Part shown: one piece after another, positions 8,868-15,746 of the stretch
How positions within the stretch are numbered: position 1 is the stretch's first letter
Layout: the number at the start of each line of letters is the position of its first letter
Source: an uncultured Victivallales bacterium
GTDB lineage: Bacteria > Verrucomicrobiota > Lentisphaeria > Oligosphaerales > JAFGRS01
Reading direction: 5' to 3'
NCBI GenBank assembly: GCA_903834675.1
Contig: CAILKC010000269.1
Location: forward strand, 1-28,343
Length of the DNA stretch: 28,343 nt
Position numbers and translations under genes: made by a program
Notes under the pieces: model-generated
What the model saw: the letters and a program-made list of their open reading frames with translations, nothing else
Told to the model about the DNA's origin: nothing
Database searches by the model: none

Positions 8868-9569
8868 TTACGGGGCCTTCCAGAAGACATTGAGAGCGTA
8901 GATGGCTTTCTGCCGGCGGGCGTAGGGAATCTCGACCGGCCAGCTCACCTCGAGGTTCAACGCCACGGCCTCCGTCCAGGCCAGAGTGCGGGAGGTCCAG
9001 GTGCCGCTGGTCAGTTGGGAGATGACGACCTGCCGACGCCAGACGCGGCACATCCCCGTGAACTCCGAGTAGTCATTGCCATCGCGGCGCAGCTCCACCC
9101 GATGAAGCTGGTTCGAGGTGCCGATCCGCCAGTAGCGAATGCCGTCCTGGGAACGCCAGTTGACCCAGTTGTCCGTCGGCTCCGTGGCCCCCGGCTTGTC
9201 CGTGGGTAGCGCCAGCGCGCTGGCCGTCCAGGCGCTGGCACTGGAGGCGCTCTCCATATTGGTGCTCAGCATGCCGATCAGGTGCTCGCCCACCAGGGAC
9301 GAGTGCGTGTCCGCCACGGAATCCCGACCAGACTTCAGGCTGGCTGGCAGCAGCGCGAGGATGCTGACCACCCCGAACGCAATCACCGCCAGCGCCAAGA
9401 CCACCTCAATCAAGCTGAAGGCGCGCCCGCGCCCCTGCCGCGCCCGGCTCGCCGGAGGCAGGTGAAGCCCAGGTCCAACTCCCGCTTGAAGCGGCTGGCC
9501 GGGCCGGATCCGTGACTCTCGATCAACCCTGGTTCCGCCCGCGTCAGCCTCGGTTCGCGCTGTCTTCAT
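8868..9569 (-). CDS. Pseudopilin, GspI/PilV-like (Verru_Chthon cassette B-like)
   Basis: 233 residues from the ATG at 9569, which has GGGAG 8 nt upstream. The alternative ATG at 9584 adds five residues. The prepilin motif GRA-FSLIEVVLALAVIAFGVV is present with Glu at +5 and Ala at -1. The leader before Phe51 is about 50 residues, far longer than normal, and there is no in-frame ATG, GTG or TTG between the start and the motif. The helix ends in LALLPASLKSGRD, as in GspI/PilV and the Verru_Chthon B family (recalled). It is the first gene of the minus-strand pseudopilin operon and lies divergently from gspF. A minor pseudopilin role is likely. Confidence 0.82.
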   Translation of the reverse strand: MKTARTEADAGGTRVDRESRIRPGQPLQAGVGPGLHLPPASRARQGRGRAFSLIEVVLALAVIAFGVVSILALLPASLKSGRDSVADTHSSLVGEHLIGMLSTNMESASSASAWTASALALPTDKPGATEPTDNWVNWRSQDGIRYWRIGTSNQLHRVELRRDGNDYSEFTGMCRVWRRQVVISQLTSGTWTSRTLAWTEAVALNLEVSWPVEIPYARRQKAIYALNVFWKAP

Positions 9570-9728
9570 CCATCGCACTCCCATGCAACCGTAACCCCTT
9601 CGCTACGCGCCAGGGCTCGGCATAGTTTGCATCCGCACGCTCATAACCTAATGGCCGGAAGCAGGAATTGCGCCAGGTGTCGACGGCCCACCAGGGCTGT
9701 CATAGGGTAACGGGCACGCTTGCGGTTC

Positions 9729-9828
9729 GGTTCGGTGTCCCGCCTTGAGGCGGTCTTAGGGTGGGGGGATTCCGGCTTCCGCCCTGCGGGCGGCCCAGCC
9801 CGTGGCTGGAAAGCCGGTACACCGAACC
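9729..9828. repeat. Nested inverted-repeat (hairpin) element
   Basis: Outer arms GGTTCGGTGT (9729-9738) and ACACCGAACC (9819-9828) are perfect 10-bp inverted repeats. Inner arms CCGGCTT (9772-9778) and AAGCCGG (9811-9817) pair inside them. A small hairpin CCGCC-TTGA-GGCGG lies at 9740-9753. The layout suggests a cruciform-forming dispersed repeat or small non-autonomous element rather than a terminator. Confidence 0.6.
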
Positions 9829-10162
9829 GGGCCGGCCCTGCCAGCGGCCATCCAGCGTGCCTACCACCCGGAACAAGAAACAGCCCCGACGGCCCACTCA
9901 GGCTACCGTCCCTGCCGATAGCCTTGTCTGCGCAACTCGGTTCGCAGGTCGGTAGCTCGGGCCCGCCTTCCACCCCGTCGGGCGGAGGGACTGTTGGACC
10001 CCGGCCTTCGCAAGCGTGAGAATCGGTCTCGATGGATACCGCGAACCCACCCGGAACGGGCTGGGCAGCGCGGGCTCTAGGGAGGCAACGGGGTCAGGGC
10101 AGACGCCGGCCAGATCCAGCGGGGATCTTTTTCTTGATACAGCCCCCTCCCCACGCTGAGGC

Positions 10163-10191
10163 TTGCGGCTGCCGATGCGTACGCCTATACT
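10163..10191 (+). promoter_or_regulatory. Candidate sigma70-type promoter for gspF
   Basis: TATACT at 10186-10191 matches five of six bases of the -10 consensus. It is preceded at exactly 17 bp by TTGCGG (10163-10168), a weak -35 box. It lies about 45 bp before the gspF start. Confidence 0.4.
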
Positions 10192-10236
10192 GTGTGCGGG
10201 CTGGTACGTGTGTGCCCACATGGAAAGTGATAGCGC

Positions 10237-11652
10237 ATGAACTCCCGAATGGACCCGCGTGACCAGAACCTGCCACCGGTCGTGGATACCAGCGGCGCGG
10301 GGAAGGTCGTCTTCGAGTACCTGGCGATGGACGACAACGGCCGTGAATTGCGCGGCCAGGTCCGGGCCGCCGATGACATCGAGGCGGTCGCCAAACTGCG
10401 CAACCAGCATCTGTTCCCCATCGAGGTCTGGCGCAGCCACAAAGAGACACCCGACACGGCGGCGAAACAGAAGGAACTGAAGCAGCTCAAGGCCAAGGCC
10501 GAGAAAGCCAAGACCGAGCGGCCACGCCTGGAGAAGGCGGTCTCCGGCAAGGAGAGTCGCGGCGGGGCCCTGCTGACCCGCTTCGGGCTCAGCAGTAAGA
10601 TCAAGCCCCGGATGCTGGCGCTGTTCACCCGCCAGCTCGCTACCATGCTGGATGCCGGGCTGCCCCTGGTTCTCTCCCTGCGTACCCTCTACGAGCAGTA
10701 CCGCCGCGGCTACCGCTACCGCGCCGTGCGGAGTGTCGCCGGCGACCTTGCCCGCAAGATCGAGGCGGGGATGAGCTTCTCGGAAGCCCTGAACTATCAC
10801 CCGGGGTCTTTCAGTCGCCTGTATGTGGGCCTGGTGCGCGCCGGCGAGGCCTCCGGCGCCCTGAACGAAGTCCTGAACCGCCTGGCAGAGTATATCGAGA
10901 AGACCGAGCGGCTGAAGAAGAAGATCAAGGCCGGCATGACCTACCCGGTGGTGGTGCTGGTGATTGCCATGGGCATCACCCTAGGCCTGATGATCGGTGT
11001 GGTACCGAAGTTCGCCGAGATGTTCGACCAGATTCTCGAAGGCATCCCCCTGCCGTTCCTTACCCAGATGGTCATCGGCGTCAGCGCCATGCTGATGAAC
11101 CACCTGACCGCGCTCATCGTCCTGTGCGTGGGATCGGCCATCGGGCTAAAGTTCTTCGTCGGCACCCGGCTCGGCAAGAACATGTTCGACTGGTATGTCA
11201 TCACCTTGCCCCCCACCGGGCCGCTGGTCAGCAAGATCGCGATTGCTCGTTTCTGCTCGACCCTGGGGACCCTGCTGGACTCCGGGGTGCCCATTCTGGA
11301 CGCCTTGCAGATTGTCCGTGATGCCTCGACCAACGAAGTCGTGGTCCGCGCCTTGAACCGTCTGCAGTCGGCCGTCGCCGGCGGCGAAAAGCTGGCGACG
11401 CCACTGGAGAAGTCGCCCATTTTTCCCGGCATGGTGGTACGGATGATCGACGTCGGCGAGCAGACGGGGTCGTTGCCGACCATGCTGAAACGTATCGGCA
11501 AGACCTATGAGGAGGAAGTGGAGATGGCCCTCGAGGCCCTCGTGTCCCTGATCGAGCCGCTGATGATCTGCTTCCTGGCCGTGGTCATCGGCTCGATTGT
11601 CATGGCGCTGTTTCTCCCCCTGATCAAGATCATCGAGACCCTGGGGGCCTAG
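10237..11652 (+). CDS. gspF: Type II secretion/type IV pilus inner-membrane platform protein GspF/PilC
   Basis: 471 residues. The ATG at 10237 is preceded by GGAAAG at a suitable distance. The protein has two T2SSF domains, at about residues 128-250 and 330-455. Recognisable motifs include LFTRQLATMLDAGLPL, FSRLYVGLVRAGEASG, RFCSTLGTLLDSGVPIL and MVRMIDVGEQTGSLP. Membrane segments lie near 234-258, 288-308 and 443-466. GspF/PilC sits in the inner membrane and links the assembly ATPase to the growing pseudopilus. A charged Lys/Glu-rich stretch at about residues 66-110 lengthens the N-terminal cytoplasmic part compared with typical 400-residue members. The gene is divergent from the pseudopilin operon, so it may serve the same machine. 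No GspE, GspD or GspG gene lies in the window. Confidence 0.95.
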   Translation: MNSRMDPRDQNLPPVVDTSGAGKVVFEYLAMDDNGRELRGQVRAADDIEAVAKLRNQHLFPIEVWRSHKETPDTAAKQKELKQLKAKAEKAKTERPRLEKAVSGKESRGGALLTRFGLSSKIKPRMLALFTRQLATMLDAGLPLVLSLRTLYEQYRRGYRYRAVRSVAGDLARKIEAGMSFSEALNYHPGSFSRLYVGLVRAGEASGALNEVLNRLAEYIEKTERLKKKIKAGMTYPVVVLVIAMGITLGLMIGVVPKFAEMFDQILEGIPLPFLTQMVIGVSAMLMNHLTALIVLCVGSAIGLKFFVGTRLGKNMFDWYVITLPPTGPLVSKIAIARFCSTLGTLLDSGVPILDALQIVRDASTNEVVVRALNRLQSAVAGGEKLATPLEKSPIFPGMVVRMIDVGEQTGSLPTMLKRIGKTYEEEVEMALEALVSLIEPLMICFLAVVIGSIVMALFLPLIKIIETLGA

Positions 11653-11656
11653 CCTC

Positions 11657-12337
11657 TCACCAGTGGCTGTTCCAGCGCAGGTCGGCCGGCCGGGTCAGTT
11701 CGTCCAGGCGCTCGGTGCAGATTTTGTCGCGGTTCGCCTCCATGCGTTCCAGGCGCCCACGGAACTCTTTCAACTGCTGTTCCAGGCGGGCGATGCGCTC
11801 CTGCGAGCCTCGCAGTTTGGCCTCGAAGGCCGCCTGAACCGCCGCGGCCAGCTCCGTCTTGAGCCGCTCTTTCTCGGCGGCATTCGTACACTCTTGGTAT
11901 GACCGACTCAGATCGAGGCACTTCTGCTCTTCCGCAGAACTCCGCTGACTGCGCTTACTGGAGCTGGTTGTCTCAGGGACCTGGGGCTCGCGTTCGCGCA
12001 TCAGGGTACGGACTTCCTGGAAGAACTTCTCCCGGTCTTCCTGGTAGAGTTTGGACAGGCGCTTGTGCAGCTCCGGGTGCTCCTGGCGCAGGCGCTCCAT
12101 GAATGCCTCGGGCACAGCCTGTTTGCCGCCCTGTCCAGGCTCATGGTGCCGGGCTCGTTCAGCGCCGAGGCCGTTGCCGGGCTTGGCGGTACGCTCGGTC
12201 TCGGCTGGGGCCGTCGCCGCCGTCGCCGCGGCGGGCTTCGGCGGGTTGGGTGTGGGCGTCGCGCCGTCAGGCTGCTGGGCGCAGAGCAATCCCACGGCGG
12301 CGGCGTACACGGCGACCACGTAGGCGAGGCGGTCCAT
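11657..12337 (-). CDS. Secreted coiled-coil protein of unknown function
   Basis: 226 residues with an N-terminal signal peptide (hydrophobic core, then CAQQ at about residue 20). An Ala/Pro/Thr-rich linker runs to about residue 75. The rest is a long charged helical region with coiled-coil character (ERIARLEQQLKEFRGRLERME near the C-terminus). GAGGAG lies 8 nt before the ATG. It follows the anti-sigma gene by 33 bp on the same strand and ends 4 nt from the convergent gspF stop. I recognise no named family. Its helical, exported nature and its place behind a sigma/anti-sigma pair suggest a periplasmic stress-responsive protein, perhaps analogous to Spy/CpxP-type proteins. This is an inference from context and not from a motif. 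Confidence 0.72.
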   Translation of the reverse strand: MDRLAYVVAVYAAAVGLLCAQQPDGATPTPNPPKPAAATAATAPAETERTAKPGNGLGAERARHHEPGQGGKQAVPEAFMERLRQEHPELHKRLSKLYQEDREKFFQEVRTLMREREPQVPETTSSSKRSQRSSAEEQKCLDLSRSYQECTNAAEKERLKTELAAAVQAAFEAKLRGSQERIARLEQQLKEFRGRLERMEANRDKICTERLDELTRPADLRWNSHW

Positions 12338-12370
12338 GGTGTCGTCTCCTCGGGTTGGCGGCGGCAGGGC

Positions 12371-12907
12371 TCAACCTCCAGCCTGCCGCAGGCTCTCCGA
12401 CTCAAAATAAAGGTCGAACTCCAACTCCATCAGGGCGTCCCAGGACTCCCTGCTGTCAAAGCCCGCGTCCTGCCCACGGGCAGGCATGTCCAGGCTCCCA
12501 AGCTCCGCCAGCGCCGCGTCCAGGCCGCCCTCGATGACCTCGAGGTCCGCCTGCGCGCCGGCCCAGTGGCGCGCCGCCGCCACGAGGGTCTCCCGCTGCG
12601 GCGCTTCCAGGCAGCGCCGCAGCAGCGTCACAGCCCCCACCAGAACGAGGGCCGCGGCCGCCGCGCGATACAGCGGCCGCAGACGCGGCAACCCGCGCCA
12701 GCCGCGACCCAGGCGGCGGTGGGCCGCGGCCAGGACCGCTCGGTCCAGCGCGGGTGAGGGTTCCGGGCCTGCCTCCTGATCGAGCAAGGCCTGCTGCAAG
12801 CGGGCAAACTCCTGACAGGAGGGGCAGTTGGCCGCGTGTTCACGCCCAGCCTCGGGCAGATCCCCGCCGCTTTCCAGGATCGCCTGTTCGACCGTCGTAC
12901 AGTTCAT
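12371..12907 (-). CDS. Membrane anti-sigma factor with zinc-finger (ZAS) motif
   Basis: 178 residues from the ATG at 12907, preferred because AAGGG lies 7 nt upstream. An ATG at 12922 is possible and adds five residues. His24-x3-Cys28-x2-Cys31 (EHAANCPSC) is the zinc-binding anti-sigma motif, and Cys3 is a possible fourth ligand. One membrane segment follows at about residues 90-107 (RAAAAALVLVGAVTLL), leaving a C-terminal domain of about 70 residues outside the membrane. The gene directly follows the ECF sigma gene. The expected role is to hold that sigma factor inactive at the membrane until an envelope signal arrives. Confidence 0.85.
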   Translation of the reverse strand: MNCTTVEQAILESGGDLPEAGREHAANCPSCQEFARLQQALLDQEAGPEPSPALDRAVLAAAHRRLGRGWRGLPRLRPLYRAAAAALVLVGAVTLLRRCLEAPQRETLVAAARHWAGAQADLEVIEGGLDAALAELGSLDMPARGQDAGFDSRESWDALMELEFDLYFESESLRQAGG

Positions 12908-12936
12908 GATCTTACCCTTCATGCGGATACCCGCCC

Positions 12937-13482
12937 TCAACGGTACTCAGCCAGCCGTCGGCGCAGATGCTTCACGGCGTAGTGCATTCGCCCCAGGACC
13001 GTATTGATGTTGGTCTGCTGAATCTCGGCAATGTCCCGAAAACTGATGCCCTGCTGCCGCAGCAGGAGCACTTCGCGCTGTGCCGGTGCCAAGGAGGCGG
13101 TCACCTGCTTGACCGCGGCGGCCAGGATCTGCCGGTCCATGCTCTCCCAGGGTACGGACTCATCCACCGCCATGGCCTCGGTCACCTCGACGCTCTCGTG
13201 CCGAAAGTCCTGGCGCAGCTGATCTATGGCCACGTTGTGGGCGATGCGGAACAGCCAGGACATAAAGCGCTGCTGCTCGCTGTACCGCTCCAGATTTTCA
13301 AGCACCTTCACCCAGGTTTGCTGGAACAGGTCGTCAGCCACATGACTGCGGCCTGGGACAAGGCGGTTCAGGTAGGAGTACAGCGGCAATCGACAGCGTT
13401 GGTAGAGCTCGTCGAAAGCCCGCGTGTCGCCCTGACGGCAGCGCCGAATCAGTTCGCTATCGGTGGCCGCGCCTGGTTCCAT
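12937..13482 (-). CDS. ECF-family RNA polymerase sigma factor
   Basis: 181 residues from the ATG at 13482. GTG codons just upstream could add four. Region 2 is at about residues 20-90 (AFDELYQRC, DDLFQQTWVKVLENL, FMSWLFRIAHNVAIDQLR). Region 4 is at about 125-175 (LAPAQREVLLLRQQGISFRDIAEI, then NTVLGRMHYAVKHLRRRL). Regions 1 and 3 are absent, as in ECF sigma factors. It lies upstream of its anti-sigma gene and divergent from ftsK. Autoregulation is common in such pairs. A short palindrome lies about 24 nt before the start, but no clear ECF-type promoter was identified. Confidence 0.95.
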   Translation of the reverse strand: MEPGAATDSELIRRCRQGDTRAFDELYQRCRLPLYSYLNRLVPGRSHVADDLFQQTWVKVLENLERYSEQQRFMSWLFRIAHNVAIDQLRQDFRHESVEVTEAMAVDESVPWESMDRQILAAAVKQVTASLAPAQREVLLLRQQGISFRDIAEIQQTNINTVLGRMHYAVKHLRRRLAEYR

Positions 13483-13505
13483 GCCTGTCACCACCAGCCA
13501 ACGCT

Positions 13506-13516
13506 GTTCCTGGAAC
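13506..13516. promoter_or_regulatory. Perfect short palindrome upstream of the sigma gene
   Basis: GTTCC-T-GGAAC, 11 bp, ends 24 nt before the sigma-factor ATG in the divergent intergenic region. It could be an operator, and the GGAAC core also resembles an ECF -35 element on the minus strand, although it is too close to the start codon for a normal leader. Chance occurrence cannot be excluded. Confidence 0.2.
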
Positions 13517-13682
13517 GTTATTGCCAGCAGAGCGTGATTCGTTCTTCTGTACGTCCGGCGCGCCGACGAAACCGCGCCACGGCGTCGAGGTCGCCCTTTC
13601 CGTCAGGCCGTCGGTTGGTTACATTAGCGTGTCTCTCGCGGATCGTGCCCGAATTCCCGTCCTTGCGGTCGTTGCAGAGTTC

Positions 13683-15746
13683 ATGACCACCGACACCTCA
13701 CCCTCTGGCACCGTTCCAACCGACCCTCGGTCAGGGCGCGATTCCCGCCTGAAAACGGGCGGCCTACGTGCCGCTCCGGCGGCCGGAGAGGACCTCGCAA
13801 GTCCATCTGCCGGACCTCTTTCCCTGGAGTTCCGCGAACAGGCTCGTGCCGTCGGTGATCGGCTCAAGGAAAGCCTCGATGGGCAGGTTGCCGGGCACGT
13901 GGTGCGCGGTGTGGGGCGCCTGCTGCGGCGCCTGGGCGGCAACCGCGACCTCCCCGTGGCCGCGGCCTCCGAGCCTGGCAAGTCGGCCGAAACGCCCATG
14001 GCCGTGGCCGCGGCCCCCAGCGCCCCCCTTCGCCCCGGCCCCGCCGCGGTCGACCTGGAGCAACTGCTGGCGCAATTTAAGCAGCGCCGTCAGGCGCGCG
14101 AGAATCGTCAGGCCCAACGCCGCCTCGAAGGCGAACGGCGCGAGGCACTCCTGTCGGCGCCCGCAGTTGCGGCGGTGGCTGACGACGCCGTCGAATTCGT
14201 CCCTACGTCGGCGCCCGCCGGAACCCCGGACCCGGCTCTGCCGCCGCCGCCTACCCCCTCAACCCCGCCCCCTGGGCAGTCCGCGGGCCTGGCGTCCGTC
14301 GACGGAGGCTACACGCTGCCGCCTCTCGACCTGCTGGCGGCTGACGATGGCGCGACCGTGGCGGACCCCGCCGAGATCGAGCAGAATCGGCGCATCATCC
14401 AGGAGACCCTCGATAGTTTTACCATCGACGCCGAGGTCGGCCAGGCCACCCGCGGCCCGCGTGTCACCCTCTACGAGGTAGCGGTGTCGCGCGGGGTCAA
14501 GGTCGAAGCGATCAGTCACATCGCCAACAACCTGGCCATGGAACTGGCGGCGGTCAGCCTGCGCATTCTGGCGCCGGTGCCGGGCCAGGATTACGTCGGC
14601 ATCGAGGTGCCGAACCGGGAGGCGGATACGGTCCGTCTCGGCAGCCTGCTGCGGGGCGATGCGTGGGCCCGCACTGCCGCCGACCTGCCGCTGCTGCTGG
14701 GCCGGAACATCCACGGGGCCGATGTCATCCTCGACCTGGCCAAGGCGCCGCACCTCCTGGTGGCTGGCGCCACCGGCAGCGGCAAGTCCGTCTGCCTCAA
14801 TGTCATCCTCCTGTCCCTTTTATATCGCTTCAGGCCGCGGGACCTGCGCTTGATCCTGGTGGACCCCAAGGTCGTCGAGTTCAGTGCCTACAAGGCCCTG
14901 CCCCATCTTCTGGTGCCCGTCATCAACGACGTCAGCACCGTCGTGCTCGCCCTGCGCTGGCTGATCCACGAGATGGAGCGGCGGTATCGGCTGCTGGCCA
15001 AGGTGGGCGCCCGGCACCTGCACGGGTTCAATAGTCGGCCGACGGCGGCGGCGCCCGTGCTGGATGACGACGGGGTGCCGGTGCCGCGCCATCTGCCCTT
15101 CATCGTGCTGGTCATCGATGAGCTTGCCGACATCATTCTGACGGCGCGGCAGGACGTCGAGACCAGCCTGGCGCGCCTGGCCCAGATGTCACGCGCCGTG
15201 GGCATTCACACCGTGCTCGCCACGCAGCGCCCAAGCGTCAATATCATTACCGGCATCATCAAGGCCAACTTCCCCACGCGGGTCGCTTTTCAGGTGTCCT
15301 CGCAGGTCGACTCGCGCACCATCATCGATTTCAAGGGCGCCGAGTCGCTGCTGGGGCGCGGCGATATGCTGTTCAAGCCCCCGGGCGTCGCTCGGCTGCA
15401 GCGCCTGCAGGGGCCCATGGTGGACGATGCCGACATCGAGGCGGTGGCCGCCTTCGTCTCCGCTCAGGGGGCGGGCCCGGCGGATTTCAGCCTGCTCGCC
15501 GCGGCGGCGGACGACCCGGGCGCCACGGATGCCGACGGGGCCGGAGCCGAGGTGGTCGACGAGGCGCTGCTGCAGGAGGCCACGGACATCGTCCGCCGTG
15601 AGCGCCGAGCCTCCACCAGTTACCTGCAGCGCCGCCTGCGCATCGGCTATAATCGCGCCGCGGCCCTCATGGACTGCCTGGAACAGCGCGGCATCATCGG
15701 CCCGAGCCTGGGTGCCGCGCCGCGGGAGATTTTCGGTGAGCCCTGA
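13683..15746 (+). CDS. ftsK: FtsK/SpoIIIE-type DNA translocase without membrane domain
   Basis: 687 residues from the ATG at 13683, the first ATG in a frame that is open from further upstream. A GTG at 13629 is an alternative. Residues 1-215 are Ala/Pro-rich with charged helices and show no membrane segment, unlike classical FtsK with four. The alpha and beta motor domains follow. Walker A is GATGSGKS (362-369), and Walker B contains VIDELADI with Asp479-Glu480. RPSVNIITGIIKANFPTRVAFQV and the DMLFK motif are typical of the family. A gamma-type winged helix at about 625-687 (STSYLQRRLRIGYNRAA) would read chromosomal orientation sequences. The protein pumps DNA during chromosome segregation or dimer resolution. 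The stop overlaps the start of the next gene. The missing anchor suggests it is cytosolic or tethered by a partner. Confidence 0.93.
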   Translation: MTTDTSPSGTVPTDPRSGRDSRLKTGGLRAAPAAGEDLASPSAGPLSLEFREQARAVGDRLKESLDGQVAGHVVRGVGRLLRRLGGNRDLPVAAASEPGKSAETPMAVAAAPSAPLRPGPAAVDLEQLLAQFKQRRQARENRQAQRRLEGERREALLSAPAVAAVADDAVEFVPTSAPAGTPDPALPPPPTPSTPPPGQSAGLASVDGGYTLPPLDLLAADDGATVADPAEIEQNRRIIQETLDSFTIDAEVGQATRGPRVTLYEVAVSRGVKVEAISHIANNLAMELAAVSLRILAPVPGQDYVGIEVPNREADTVRLGSLLRGDAWARTAADLPLLLGRNIHGADVILDLAKAPHLLVAGATGSGKSVCLNVILLSLLYRFRPRDLRLILVDPKVVEFSAYKALPHLLVPVINDVSTVVLALRWLIHEMERRYRLLAKVGARHLHGFNSRPTAAAPVLDDDGVPVPRHLPFIVLVIDELADIILTARQDVETSLARLAQMSRAVGIHTVLATQRPSVNIITGIIKANFPTRVAFQVSSQVDSRTIIDFKGAESLLGRGDMLFKPPGVARLQRLQGPMVDDADIEAVAAFVSAQGAGPADFSLLAAAADDPGATDADGAGAEVVDEALLQEATDIVRRERRASTSYLQRRLRIGYNRAAALMDCLEQRGIIGPSLGAAPREIFGEP

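Larger units (their letters stand above)
9585..10236. other. Intergenic region between the divergent pseudopilin operon and gspF
   Basis: This 650-bp region has no gene I can support. Open frames on both strands lack ribosome-binding sites and read as low-complexity Pro/Gly/Arg sequence. It contains a nested inverted-repeat element (9729-9828), a GC-rich tract with CTTCGCAAG near 10003-10013 that resembles dispersed intergenic repeats, and the likely gspF promoter at its right end. Confidence 0.4.

Noticed and set aside
9641..10019. Short frames on both strands in the pseudopilin-gspF spacer
   Set aside because: They have no start signals and no recognisable domains, and they overlap an inverted-repeat element.
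15427..15735. Upstream extension of the LRV gene's frame into ftsK
   Set aside because: It overlaps the ftsK gamma domain and gives Arg/Ser-rich shadow sequence. GTG at 15736 has a GGGAG ribosome-binding site.
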